In this document: piece after piece, positions 1-10,893 of the stretch
How the letters are laid out: each line of letters begins with the position of its first letter
How positions within the stretch are numbered: position 1 is the stretch's first letter
Program-made: the position numbers and the translations under genes
NCBI GenBank assembly: GCA_013398275.1
Contig: VZSE01006228.1
Location: 1 to 64,000 of the forward strand
Direction: 5' to 3'
DNA: 64,000 nucleotides
From: Promerops cafer
Taxonomy: Eukaryota; Chordata; Aves; Passeriformes; Nectariniidae
Notes under the pieces: model-generated
What the model was told of the DNA's origin: nothing
What the model saw: the letters and a program-made list of their open reading frames with translations, nothing else
Database searches by the model: none

Positions 1-1550
1 ATGAAGATTCTAGAATAAAGAAGTCACCCTGGAGCTCTGTCATGCTAGGTCTTCTGCAGGATAGCAATGGAATAAACTATCTCAAAGCACTGGACCTGCT
101 CATAGTGATTAATCAGACCTATTAAATAAATAAATAAATAAAATTTTAATGTAATCACTCATTTCTGTTAGCAATACGGTCTGACGTACCTTCTTGTTCT
201 GTCACATTTTTCTGAGCTCATAGTGTGTTCATATGAGTACTCCTCTTTTGAACTCCTTGTTTCATATTTTTTAATCAGGTCCTGAATGATGGACACTTGA
301 TAAATAAGAAAAAAACAACAAAACCAGTCATTACTGTAATGCTTTTTGGATGGTGGTATGAAATGATCATCTGAAACAACACCCACAACCAACATGCCTC
401 CCCATGATATTTCCATAACTGAAGCTCTACACTGTTATTCTTATGTCCAAATGAGAGACAACATCATCTACAACAATAATCCCAGTTATGTTTCTCATTT
501 CCAGTTGCAAAATCTCATCAATGGGTTTGGTTTAGTAATAATGTGGCAACATTATCTTATTACTACCATTTATTGAGAAGAATCTATTTCTATGTCATAA
601 GATTATTAATATTTTATTAGTTAAAAACAGCAGTTGTTTTTCTGTTTGCTGGATTTTTATTTTTCTAATTCTCAAAAAACCTGAATTGTAGTCCAGAGTA
701 TACATTCTTATTAGAACAGCATTGCATATTTTTTCATTGCAGATTATTATGGGACCAGTAAACAAAGCAGTGAAAGGTGTGATTTGTGGCAGGTCTATAC
801 ACATGCTCAGTATTTCTTTGTCTCTGGAATATGGCTTGTGCTGACCTATGCCTGTCTGCTCTTTCACCACAATCAGACCTTTTTTTTCCCTATTTGTGTT
901 GCTTTGGTTTTATATCCTTTATACCATTGGTGCATATCATGTAGGAAATGGCAACACAGTGCATCATGGAAGCTGAATGACAACTCCAGTCAAAGAGCCC
1001 CTCCTGAAACAAAATGTGCCACCACTTTTTGGTCAGAATATTATTTGAATCATCATTCATATGAAACCTCTATTGAAACTTGGAATTGAAACCTCAAATT
1101 ATTCTGGTTGTCAGTTCTGAAAAACAGCTTAATGACACCTCCTGAATGCACTGGATGCTATTCAGTGACGGAATTTTTACTGCAACCAGTAAACAAGTCA
1201 CTAAGTGACCTGGTATCTCATAGCAGCTCCTCCCTCCCATCTTCTCTGTTTCTTTCTAGTCATGTAACACCACTGTATGTGAAATAAGCCTTGCCCTTTG
1301 CTCCTTCTTTTTAATCTGAGTGCTGCTGCCCTGCAGATGAATTTTCTGTAGGAATTTGGGGATTTAGAATTCTATTTCAGACCAGCTGATCATTTTGTTG
1401 ATGCTACTGGACCTTAGTGACTGTCTTTCAGTACATCAGTGTATAAAGATGTGCACGTTCAGTAGCCGTGTCCTTAAGAGTGGTCAGAGATCTCTGTTCG
1501 TGTAATTTCTCCTTCTTTCCCCTACACTGCTACCATTTCTGGTCTCACCA
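1..1550. other. Intergenic, no gene seen
   Basis: I recognise no gene here. The stretch is AT-rich, with short open frames that show no family resemblance or splice context. A short TAAA-type microsatellite lies at 121-143. The CR1 element described next begins at about 1551. Confidence 0.6.
121..143. repeat. (TAAA)n microsatellite
   Basis: About five units of a four-base AT-only repeat are visible. It is a simple repeat with no inferred function. Confidence 0.8.
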
Positions 1551-2405
1551 CAGAATCATAGAATCTTCAGGGTTGGAAGAGACCTTTGAGATCATCCAGT
1601 CCAGCTGTAAACTTGGCATTGCCACTGTAACCCCTAAACCATCACACAGTGCTATACCCAGACCCCTCTTGAACCTCCCTGCACAACCTATGCCAATGCC
1701 TGACCACCTGAACAGTGAAAAAAATTGTTTGTAATATCTAATCTGAATCTCCTCTGTCCCAGTTTAAGGCCATTACCTCTAGTCCTCTCACTGCAGGCAC
1801 AGCAGGAGAGACCAGTCCTCACCTCACTGCAAACTCCTTTCAGGGAGTTTCAGTAGAGAGTCATGAGGTCTCCTGTGAGCTTCATCTTCTCCAGGCTAAA
1901 CAAATCCAGCTCCCTCAGCTGTTCCTCATTATACATGTTTTCTAGACCTTTCAGGAGCCTTGTTGCCCTTCTCTGGACAGGCTTCAGCACCTCAATGCCC
2001 TGGTTAAAGTGAGAGTTCCAGAACAGAACACAGCACTCAAGGTGCAGCCTCACCAGTGCTGAGTACAGTGGATGATCACTTCCCTTGTCCTGCTGGCCAC
2101 ACTGTTCTTGATACAGGCCATTGACCTTCTTGTCCAGCTGGGCACACTGCTGGTTCATACTGAGCCAGCTGTCAGCCAGCACTCCCAAGTCCATTTCTGC
2201 CAAACAGCTCTTGAGCCACTCCTGCCCCAGCCTGTAGCACTGCCTGGGGTTGCTGTGACCAAGGTGCAGGACCTGGCACCTCATCTTCTTGAACCTCCTG
2301 CAATTGTCCTTAGTCCATTTGTCGAGTCTGTCCAGGTCTCTCTGTAGACTCTTCCTACTCTCACACAGATCAACACTTCCACCCAACTTAGTGTCATCTA
2401 GCCAT
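1551..2405 (-). mobile_element. CR1 LINE, 5'-truncated, reverse orientation
   Basis: The lower end carries the typical CR1 3' terminus in reverse complement (AGAATCATAGAATC followed by GGTTGGAAGAGACC). Reading the minus strand from about 2386 to 1850 gives the C-terminal part of the CR1 reverse transcriptase protein. Landmarks are a DDTKLGGSVDL-like stretch, RDLDRLDKW, VQRRATRLLKGLE and REL-LFSLEK. The 3' untranslated part follows down to about 1551. About 850 bases survive of a full element of several kb, so this is an ordinary 5'-truncated, dead copy. The open frame of about 178 codons is a remnant and not a host gene. The upper boundary near 2405 is approximate. Confidence 0.9.
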
Positions 2406-3023
2406 TTTTTTACCCATCAAAGATTTTTACCATGATGCTCTCAAGGTCCTCAATCCCATGTGCTTCTGTTCTGGAGCTGGTGAGACACTGGGAGTGCAAA
2501 CACTCTCCAAATTCCAGCACTGATTACCGCTTCTGTGTGCCATATGACCTTTTTTGTTTCCAAATGTAAATAGACACTCACATGTGACATAACAGTGACA
2601 TGTCTCACATAATGAGATGTTTATCAAAAGCCCCAGAAATTTGCTCTGACTCATGGAAGCTCAACAATATTGCTGCTAAAGCCACACTGTCTTAAAACCT
2701 TGTTCACTGTTTGAGTCACTTACTGTGTGACCACAGACTGATCTCAGTCCAGCAAGGGATTATCCAGTGTGGTCCTCTTCCCATGGGTACAAACTTAGTG
2801 CAGACACTGTACTTGTCCCCAGGGAACCTGGTGGGTGATACCACAACTCTCTCCTAGGGAAAGGATCTGGATTTAAGGGAAGTTATGGCACCTGGGAAGG
2901 TCTCGTCTTGCAGAAAGGATTCAGCAGGAGTGTATAGCCAGTCTCAAAGCAGAGAGGTGGCTTCTTCAGGTTTGTTCACTGCTGATACCAGTCCTCTGGA
3001 TAATGGAATATGTGTGCAGGTAG
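2406..3023. other. Intergenic, no gene seen
   Basis: No coding, RNA or repeat feature is recognised between the CR1 copy and the possible LTR. CR1 homology may fade into the first tens of bases, but I could not follow it. Confidence 0.5.
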
Positions 3024-3372
3024 TGTAGGCTCCCAACCCTGAATGCGGTGAGTATCTCGAATCCAGGATTTGGTTCGAGGCCATTGTGGTTTGGTTAAGG
3101 TATATTTGTAAGTTGAGTATTTTCCTACGGAAGAAGCCATAATGACACTGAATTCTTTTTGCTACAGAGATTGCATAACACTTATCATTGTGAAATGTGT
3201 TATTGTGAGAAGTGAGTCAAGCATTCAGAAAGTAATTCTATGCAAGTCCACCCATTACCCACCTACCAACTCACTCTGTATAAAGACAAGGCTGCGTGTA
3301 ACCACCGATAACAATAAACACTTCTTCGAGAGCAGTGCAGACAAAAACCATTCGTTACCTGACTGCTGAGTC
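3024..3372 (+). mobile_element. Possible solo LTR of an endogenous retrovirus
   Basis: The order of signals resembles an avian retroviral LTR. A TATA box (CTGTATAAAG) at about 3278-3287 is followed about 25 bases later by an AATAAA poly(A) signal at about 3313-3318. A short U5-like stretch then ends in CA at about 3372. A TG start near 3024-3028 is possible. No primer-binding site, gag, pol or env follows, so if this is an LTR it is a solitary relic. No target-site duplication was confirmed and both edges are uncertain. It could also be an unrelated stretch with a chance TATA and AATAAA pair. Confidence 0.35.
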
Positions 3373-4129
3373 AGAACCAAAGAAGGTAAGTAACTTGAGT
3401 GCCAGATACAAGTGATTATTCTACACATGCACCTTTAGCTTCAAGATTTCTGCTGGAGTGATCTGTGGCTATAAGAAAGCACATTGCAATAAACAAAATC
3501 TAGAAATTATGTGTCCTATTCATGACGGTCTTCCTACAGAGACCTTTGGGGACCAGAAATCTTCAGGGCTTGGTTATGGAGTGGTGGGTGTGCTGACGGT
3601 TTTGCTCAGACAACCAGCCTGCCTGGCAGCTCCCCCCAGGATATGCAGCAGCCCCCAAAGTCCCTGTAACTCTGAGCTGTGCTGTGCTGGGCTGGAGTGG
3701 CACAGGTATTACCCATGCTGGGGCCTGGCCATCTGCCTCCCCCAGCCATGCCTGCACCTCACACTCTTGTGTTTGGGCAGGAATGTGTTCATGCTGGTCT
3801 CTGCTGAGATTTCCCAAAGTTGTTTTCCTTCTGGGACCCAGGCTTCCCTTGAACTGTATTACTTGATTTTTTTGTATATCTGGTAAGTAACATGTTTCTT
3901 CAGCTGCAGCACAGTGGTGACTTCTCAGTGACTTCCCTGCTGTTGCTGTGAGGCAGAATTGCTCAATGCTGGCAGCTCTCTTGCCTTTGATGCTGAGTCT
4001 TTCCAGAAAGGGTGATTACATGGATGTCTGCTTTCAGCCACCCTGGGGAATTCCCAGGTTTTGTGCAAGATTTCCTCTTTTTAAAGTTCCCTGCCTTTGC
4101 CTGCCTGCGGCCTCCTCTTGGGTGACTTC
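3373..4129. other. Intergenic, no gene seen
   Basis: Moderately GC-rich single-copy sequence. Open frames on both strands show no family resemblance. Confidence 0.5.
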
Positions 4130-4335
4130 CCGGCTTCAGAAATGGGAGCTTCCTAAAACTTGTGCCTCTGTTGTGCTTTTGGTGCTGTCTGCTCCAGGGG
4201 CCTGTGCCCTGGACACAGATGTTGCAGCTGTCTATGAGCATAATGACATTTTAGAATCATAGACTTTGATGAAGTATTGGCTTTTCCTAAGGAGGCCTTG
4301 GTGCTGATGGAGAAGAATCATTCTTTTGGGTGACA
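4130..4335 (+). pseudogene. Vanin (VNN-like) first-exon relic
   Basis: From about 4140 one frame reads a hydrophobic, signal-peptide-like run (CASVVLLVLSAPGACALDT) and then DVAAVYEHNDIL. This matches the start of mature vanins and the intact copy at 5287 (TTFMAAVYEHAVIL). A stop follows at about 4260. From about 4289 a second frame reads KEALVLMEKN, matching the SHALALMNKN segment that comes next in the functional exon. The change of frame, the stop, and the lack of recognisable exons 2-7 before the intact gene mark a dead partial duplicate. It lies about 1 kb upstream of the intact gene in the same orientation, as expected for a tandem duplication. No in-frame ATG fits the signal peptide. 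An unspliced remnant of a longer vanin paralogue is the main alternative. Confidence 0.75.
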
Positions 4336-5286
4336 CTACATAGTGAAGAGGAAGATTTTGCTAGGAGGAAGAAGGGGGTTTTTTTATTTCTTGTTAAGTG
4401 GTAAATTACAAGTCAGGTTATGTTCCTTTACCATCACTAAAATACTACAGGTCCTAACTAAAGTTTTTCTAGGGATCACCTTAAACTATTGCAGTAATAT
4501 TCTATTTACAAAATACTATGCTAAAAAATTATTTCCATGAGAAAAAACGCTGCTTTCCATGAGTAATTTCAAGTTGCTTATTGTACCAAAACTTCCTTTT
4601 GAAAGGACCATCGTATAAAAAATCGAAAAAATTGTGCTGTTGAGTTCCTTCTCACAAAACAAGCAAGTCTGTTACCTCTAAGCAGAGAAGTCAGCACAAT
4701 TCAAGGAATAGTTTATATTGCAATGTGAGCCCAGTCGGGAGGACACTCTCAGGCCACCCACTTGAACTGTAATAAGCCATCGGCCAAAATCAGGAGGTAT
4801 TGTGGGACCACCTGTCTCATAAACAGCACTGAATTATCTGCACTCTGGAGCAGGAGGGCTGTACCCCACACAGGTGGTCTGTCTTCAGCACTGGCTGAAG
4901 TTTTCACTGATGGCAGCCATTTGCAGTAAGGTGATATGGAGTAGTGTATCCCAACCAGGGGAGTCTGGGCTTGCCCTGAGATGGATTTAAAAGCCTGGAG
5001 AGGGATGTGCAAATGAAATGTGCAAGCACTTCTTCCAATGGACCCCTTGTAGATTAACATGGCTTCTGACAAGCTCTCTTAGCCTTTTGTTCTACTGTTA
5101 TTTAAAACGTTTCATATTGGAAACAAGATCAAATTCGTATAAAAACTTCTTTGACTTTTTGGCAGAAATCTTCTCAGATTACTCAACAGAAGATCATTTC
5201 CAAAGCAAATTTATTAGTCTTTACTCCTCCTCGTTCTCTCTGGTTTATATTCCCCGTGCTGACCCAGGAGCTGGGAGGCTGTGGCC
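4336..5286. other. Intergenic / VNN1 upstream region
   Basis: No gene is recognised. A TTTATATT stretch at about 5243-5250, some 40 bases before the vanin ATG, could act as a TATA-like element. This is weak evidence, because a non-coding 5' exon further upstream cannot be excluded. Confidence 0.4.
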
Positions 5287-5499
5287 ATGCTCCCTTCCAA
5301 GGCTCTCCTGCCCGCTGTGGTGTTTGCACTCGCAGCCCTTCAGGCCCTTGCCTCCACCACCTTCATGGCAGCCGTCTACGAGCACGCCGTCATCCTGCCA
5401 GATGCCTCCCAGGGGCCCGTCTCTCCCAGCCATGCTTTGGCCCTGATGAACAAAAACATGGATGTCTTGGAAGGGGCCATCAAGGAAGCTGCCCAGCAG
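5287..5499 (+). CDS. VNN1 exon 1
   Basis: This exon has 71 codons, ends in phase 0 and has donor CAG|GTACGA. It carries the start codon in a good context (GTGGCCATGC), the signal peptide and the first beta strand (MAAVYEHAVILP). A GTG six bases upstream is in frame, but ATG at 5287 is the natural start. Confidence 0.92.
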
Positions 5500-8400
5500 G
5501 TACGAGGGGTACCGTGAGGGTTGTCCATCAGTGCTTTCTGCTCCTGCTGACCCTCCTGGTTGTCTGTTGATGGGTGACCTTTAAATGGAGCCTGTTGTGA
5601 CAGGGTGCCCACATCATTGTGACTCCTGAAGACGGCATCTATGGCTGGCGATTCACAAGAGAATCCATCTACCCCTACCTGGAGGATATTCCTGATCCGG
5701 AGGTGAATTGGATTCCCTGCACTGACCCCTCAAGGTGATTCCTTCTGCAGTGGTTAGGGTGATTTCAACCCATTATCTCATGGAGTCTTGGGCAGCTCAC
5801 ACTAAATCACTAAGAACTGCTAATTCTTTAATCTATAAAAAATCACAAGTACTGTAGAAATGAGATGCATGAAAAAGAGTTCTTAATTAAATGGTAATGG
5901 GAATGTGTCAGGTAAAAGCACTGAGACATCTTTACTTGCAAAAGGACAAAAATGAGGACATTTTAGGCAAAATAATTATTTTCAAAACATGCACAACTTT
6001 ATTGATTCAGATCACTTGTGAAAACCTTCTGTAAGTAGAAGCTAATTTATTGTCATGTTAGCTGCATAGATCAGACAAGCTGATTCAGTCCTCAGTTCAG
6101 GTGGCTGAGTGATTTCAAAACCAAATTGCACAAAATATTAATATAGATCTGAAAGAAATATCTTTTGGAAATCCAGCCACTTGCATAGTCTGCTGTGTTA
6201 CACACAGAGGTGGTCCCAATGTGTGTCAGCTGGGGACACCAAAAAGACCGAGTTCATGTCTAAGCTAAGATTTTATGTTCTCTTCTGAGGCCTTATGGAG
6301 CTAGATTTCAGGAGTCCTCAGCTCTGTAAATGCTGTGTCCGCTTTTTACTAAAGTCTTACAGACAACAATTATTAAAAAAAGCTAAAATTTTCTTCTGAA
6401 TCAGGGCTTAGAGCTGTTTTATAATTTGCTTTTAAGCTATTTAAGATTTATGTCTCTGTACTGATTTATTCTCATCTTTGGTCTATGAAGCTCTCCACAT
6501 ATGTTTATGTATGTTAGCTGGGAATTCTACCCACAAGAAAATAACATTGTAAAGGGTGTAGGAAAGAAGAACACAGGGAGACCATTTTTTAAAGATAAAA
6601 GAGACTGGCAATTTAAAAGGATGCTATGAACAGAAAAGAAAATGAACAGAACCTATGATTTGATCTATTACTTTTTCAGCATCGGGGGATGTGCAGTTAA
6701 TGGAGTAGTTATTCTGAATGCATTACTTCTACATGGGCACTTAAACTTCTAAAAGATTTTATTTTCTTTCACTAAAAATGCAATAGGTTTAGTCCAGCAC
6801 CAGTGCAGGAACGACTCAGCTGCATGGCCAGAAATAACTCCATCTATGTGGTTGCAAATATCGGGGACAAGAAGCCGTGTGACTCCAGCGATCCCGACTG
6901 CCCCAGGGACGGTCGCTACCAGTACAATACGGATGTTGTCTTTGATGCACAGGGGAAACTGGTGGCTCGTTACCATAAGGTAAGGAGGTGCTTCAGCATC
7001 AACCTCTAATTTATTATCAATAAATCTTTCAGCTCTCTGGCACCAAGTTCAGATGGTTTATGCAATAATTTTACATTATTATAAAGTGACAACCAGTCCA
7101 GGGTGATTTGATGATCTTATGGCCAGAAGGAAAACGAAGTAATTGCTTGACCAGTCAGGCAAATTATTCCCAGGAGCACTGCAGCTGCAGAGTGCATGCC
7201 AGCTGCCAAACACTTGAGGGCTACATTTATGACAGTAAATGGTAAATAAGCAGTGACAGAATTTTCCATACTCAATAAATATTAGCTTTTCCTTTATACA
7301 TTCATAGCTAACTTAGGCAGTGCTTTTGCAGGGGACATCTTGGCCCTTGGTCTTAGAGTTTAGCAGCTAATACTGGATGGGCATTGCTTTCAGGAGGTAG
7401 GTAGGGCACAGCCATACCATTTTTGGGGGAAAGGGTTGGCTGGATGGATACAAACCAGCTGTGCCAGCCAGCTCAGGTACCTCAACTCCCAGGTTTGCCT
7501 TAAAGCCTATCGCAGACACAAAAGCTGTTCATAATCTTGCCTTATTTTCAGTTTCTAATATGCCATTTTCTTCACCTGCAGTACAATCTGTTTAGAGGTG
7601 AAACTCAGTTTAATTACCCGAAAGAGCCAGAAGCTGTCACCTTTGAGACTCCTTTTGGGAAGTTTGGCATTTTCACTTGCTTTGACATCCTTTTCTATGA
7701 GCCTGCCGTGGTCCTGGTGAGCAAGAGGCAGGTGGACACCGTGCTCTTCCCAACAGCTTGGATGAATGTCCTGCCCTTTTTGACTGCAATTGAGTTTCAC
7801 TCTGCCTGGGCTATGGGCATGCGTGTTAATTTACTTTCAGCAAATACTCACAACACCAGCATGGCAATGACAGGTGAGTTGCATTCAGGAACAGGGAAAT
7901 TGTTCCCAGATTCAGAAGTAGGCAGAAATGGTTTAGACATCGTGAAGTCTCTGAAAAACAGTGTTTTAATCTGAGTAAAGATCTTTGTGATTTGGTACTG
8001 AATGTAACAAACAACTTCACATAAGAGAATGTTGAATGTTTTGAAAAAGGTAAAAATAGAAACCCGATGACATTAAGTTTTGATAACTTAAAAGTGCAAT
8101 TTTATATCAAAAATAGCACAAAGTTTAATTTAAATTTTCAATCTCTCATCTAGAGGCAGCATTTTCTGTTTAAAACTCAATCAACAGTTAAATGGATAAA
8201 AAAATTGTTTTAATGAGAACCTAATAGTGTAAAACCAAAAGGAGGATTCCTCTTGAATATTGAATAAAACATTCTCTTTTTTTGTGGCTGCTGAAGGCTT
8301 AGAGATATTATGTTTTGCTTTGCTCTGAATAAATATTTACTGCCTTTTTTTTTTTTCTCTTAACTGAGAAAAGAATGTAGCTGCATCTGTTACTCTCCCC

Positions 8401-10893
8401 TGAAGCCAAGTGAAAACTACAAAGGAACATTTTTGCCTGCCCTAAATAGACTGAGCTGAGTTTAGGCCACAGCCCTGTGTGTCCTTCAGTGAAACATAAC
8501 TACCCCCATGATTGCCTCCTTTGTCAAATATGCCACTCTGAGAGCTATGATTTATTTTTAAATAAACCAAAGTTTTAACACTAGGATGAGTATTTTAGCT
8601 GTTCTGTGCTTTAAAATCATTCCAAAACCCTCAGTAACTTATTGAATGAAAAGAGTGTCACTGAAAAACAATACCAGTGGTGTGGGGGGTGACTGGTGCT
8701 GCTGCCAAGCCGTGCTGTGTGGTGGTGGCTAACGGAGGGCTGGTGGTGTCCTTGGCAGGCAGCGGGCTGTTCACACCAGGAGGACCTGCCGCCTACCACT
8801 ACGACAGTGCCACCGAGGAGGGACGTCTCCTCCTAGCAGAGCTGAGCACACACCCCCGTCTTTCCCCCACCTACCCTCCTGCCATCAACTGGAGCTTGTA
8901 TGCCACAAGCATCAAGAAATTTCCTGGAGAAAACGACACTTTCTCGGGAGCTGTCCGGAAGGATATATTCACTTTCAGAGAACTCAGACACAAGGATGGA
9001 AATTACACTGTTTGCCAAGGAGACCTTTGCTGTCATCTGGTCTACCAGATGTCAAACAAGAGGAAAGATGAAGTTTATGTCCTGGGTGCATTTGATGGGC
9101 TTCACGGCTCTCTCATAAGATACCATTGGCAGGTAATAGCATTCTTAGAGGTGAGTGTGGCCGCACGCCAACCACCTAAAAACATTTGTCCATTACTGCA
9201 TCCTGGGAACTTTTCTTGCTATCAAATCCAGCTCATGGTTGATGAAAGCTTAGTGGTGTTTTGCCTTTCTGTCTCCTCCTCCCCACAGATCTGCAGTTTG
9301 CTCAAGTGCCCAAGCACAAACCTGAGCACGTGTGGGCAGCCTGTGGAGACGGCTCAGACCAAGTTTGAGATGTTCTCCCTCAGTGGCACGTTTGGCACCA
9401 GCTACGTCTTCCCAGAAGTGCTGTACAGCGAGGTGCAGCTGGCCCCCGGGGAGTTTGAGGTAATGGGACACCCTGGAGCTGTTTGCTGCAAGGTTTTTCA
9501 CGCTGTGGTGCTGAAAACTGATCTGGCAGCAAAGTCCCATCCAAGAACTGCTTTCTTTGCTTCTGCAGATTGTAACCCAAGGGGACAGATTTAAACAGGT
9601 GGATTGAATCAGTCCTTACTGATGAGAACATACCAGTCCTGGAGCTGAAAATATCTTCAGTGCTTTCTTTAGCAAATCTGCCTTCCCACTTCAAGTCACA
9701 AATGAAGAAACCACAGCTTTCAAGGAGCTATTTACTACAGGTTTCTCATGATGGGCATTTTAGGAGAAAAAGAAATAAAATACTCTGAGAAATCATCGAA
9801 GCGAGAAAAATTACTTAGAAGTATCATGTGTAAGAGCAGAGATTCTATGCAGTTAGGAATGTTAAAAGTGATTTTTGAGGGGTTTGTGGAGTTTATTTTT
9901 TTTATTTGGAGGTTCATCTTTTTATATTTGGCAAAAGATGTTTTCATTCATAAGCCTTAGGTTAGTTTTATGCAATAAGCTAGATGAAATCCTAATTGAT
10001 TTGGAAGAAGTATTTAACAGCTTACAAGAGATAATTAAGACAGTGAGAAAGACCTGAAAAATTTTAGGGGAAACAAGGATGATTTTTTTACAAAGTAGGA
10101 AATTGAAAAGCATTGTTCACCCTTCATATTTGTTTTTGAATGAGACTTCTGTAAAAATAGGCACATCAAAGAATTTGTTGGTATGCTAAAAATATGATCG
10201 TGATCTAATTTTAAAACCATGGGTTGTATTTTCTTAACAAATGCATGCTTACCTTTTGCCACAGAGGCAAAAACAAGCTGTTACAGGTGTTCACAGTTGG
10301 TGAACAGTGATTTCAAATTGATATGTAAAAAGTAACTAAGAAAAGCTACATATGGCCAGTAGCTTGAAATTCTCTATTTCCATCTGATAATTGTTTTGGT
10401 ATCTACAAGTCAAAAAATGTTTCTAATATATCCTGGATGTGTATATAACCTTTGTTGCCTTGTATGAGTAACTAAAGAGAACCTAACAAATTAGTTATTC
10501 TCACTCTTACCTTCTTATAAGGTGGAGAAAATGATCTTTTTTTCCAAAGACAGAGGAAGGTTTAAGGACTTCTGAGTCCAAGCAAATGCGGGAAGGCTAT
10601 AATGGGGAGGCTATGGCAGAGCCAGAGAGAATTCTGTTTTCTTGCACTATCATGACTGTTTTTAAAAGTGTTGCGTCAAAATATCCAGCATCTAAGTTCT
10701 ATTATTTCTGTACTATGCAATATTGCTATTCTGTTAGTTGACTATTAGTGCCATTCTTTCTCTCTTTCACCAGGTGCTACGTGACGGGCGTTTGAAGAGC
10801 AAGCACGGCACGTCGAAACCGCTTATAACAGCGACACTTTTTGGAAGGCTTTATGAGAAAGACCAGCCACATCCTCTGCGAATTTCCCCGTAA
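5287..10893 (+). CDS. Vanin / pantetheinase (VNN1-like), 7 exons, 497 aa
   Basis: Vanins hydrolyse pantetheine to pantothenate and cysteamine outside the cell; they belong to the biotinidase/vanin branch of the nitrilase family. The coding exons are 5287-5499, 5604-5734, 6787-6979, 7582-7873, 8759-9132, 9289-9459 and 10774-10893. All introns have GT/AG ends, the phases agree, and the total is 1494 bases including the stop. The predicted start MLPSKALL opens a signal peptide of about 23 residues. The catalytic triad is present: Glu80 (TPEDGIYG), Lys179 (ARYHK, last codon of exon 3) and Cys212 (GIFTCFDIL), each one residue above human VNN1 numbering. The C-terminal domain has NYTVCQ-DLCCHL and FEMFSLSGTFGT. 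The protein ends shortly after FGRLYEKD, without the hydrophobic GPI-anchor tail of human VNN1, so it is probably secreted. It is orthologous to the VNN1/2/3 group as a whole; assignment to VNN1 rests on its position next to TAAR1. An AATAAA lies at 11401. Confidence 0.93.
5604..5734 (+). CDS. VNN1 exon 2
   Basis: The acceptor is GTGACAG| at 5603 and the donor is TCAAG|GTGATT; the exon ends in phase 2. It carries catalytic Glu80 in VTPEDGIYGW and the YPYLEDIPDP motif. Intron 1 is only 104 bases. Confidence 0.92.
5735..6786. other. VNN1 intron 2
   Basis: AT-rich intronic sequence with no further vanin exon or recognised repeat. Confidence 0.8.
6787..6979 (+). CDS. VNN1 exon 3
   Basis: The acceptor is CAATAG| and the donor is CATAAG|GTAAGG. 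It encodes QERLSCMARNNSIYVVANIG and ends with the catalytic Lys179 codon. GDKKPC and DGRYQYNTDVVFD are typical vanin segments. Confidence 0.93.
6980..7581. other. VNN1 intron 3
   Basis: Intronic sequence with no internal feature recognised. Confidence 0.8.
7582..7873 (+). CDS. VNN1 exon 4
   Basis: The acceptor is CACCTGCAG| and the donor is ATGACAG|GTGAGT, phase 1. It carries the nucleophile Cys212 in FGIFTCFDIL, then VDTVLFPTAWMNVLPF and EFHSAWAMGMRVN, the best-conserved part of the nitrilase domain. Confidence 0.94.
7874..8758. other. VNN1 intron 4
   Basis: AT-rich intron with a 12-base T run at 8345-8356. The last 80 bases happen to be open in the frame of exon 5, but they do not look like vanin protein. 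Confidence 0.8.
8759..9132 (+). CDS. VNN1 exon 5
   Basis: The acceptor is CTTGGCAG| and the donor is TGGCAG|GTAATA. It completes the nitrilase domain (GSGLFTPGG, YHYDSATEEGRLLLAEL) and enters the vanin C-terminal domain (GNYTVCQGDLCCHLVYQ, LGAFDGLHG). NWS, NDT and NYT are possible N-glycosylation sites. Confidence 0.93.
9289..9459 (+). CDS. VNN1 exon 6
   Basis: The acceptor is CTCCCCACAG| and the donor is TTTGAG|GTAATG. It has 57 codons, ICSLLKCPSTNLSTCG to EVQLAPGEFE, matching the vanin C-terminal domain. Intron 5 before it is 156 bases and stop-free in the coding frame (see findings). Confidence 0.93.
9460..10773. other. VNN1 intron 6
   Basis: Low-complexity AT-rich intron; no further exon recognised. 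Confidence 0.8.
10774..10893 (+). CDS. VNN1 exon 7 and stop
   Basis: The acceptor is CTTTCACCAG|. It has 39 codons plus TAA and encodes VLRDGRLKSKHGTSKPLI then TATLFGRLYEKD. The frame closes nine codons later (QPHPLRISP). There is no hydrophobic segment that could direct GPI attachment. Confidence 0.88.
   Translation: MLRDGRLKSKHGTSKPLITATLFGRLYEKDQPHPLRISP

Noticed and set aside
1850..2386. 178-codon open frame on the minus strand
   Set aside because: It is the decayed C-terminal part of CR1 reverse transcriptase, not a host gene.
4253..4268. AGAATCATAGAC resembling a CR1 3' terminus
   Set aside because: It is not followed by the CR1 GGTTGGAAG motif and is flanked on both sides by vanin-like sequence, so it is probably chance.
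8677..9594. A single long 305-codon gene
   Set aside because: It is VNN1 exons 5 and 6 read through introns 5 and 6. Consensus splice sites and alignment to vanins remove the intronic parts.
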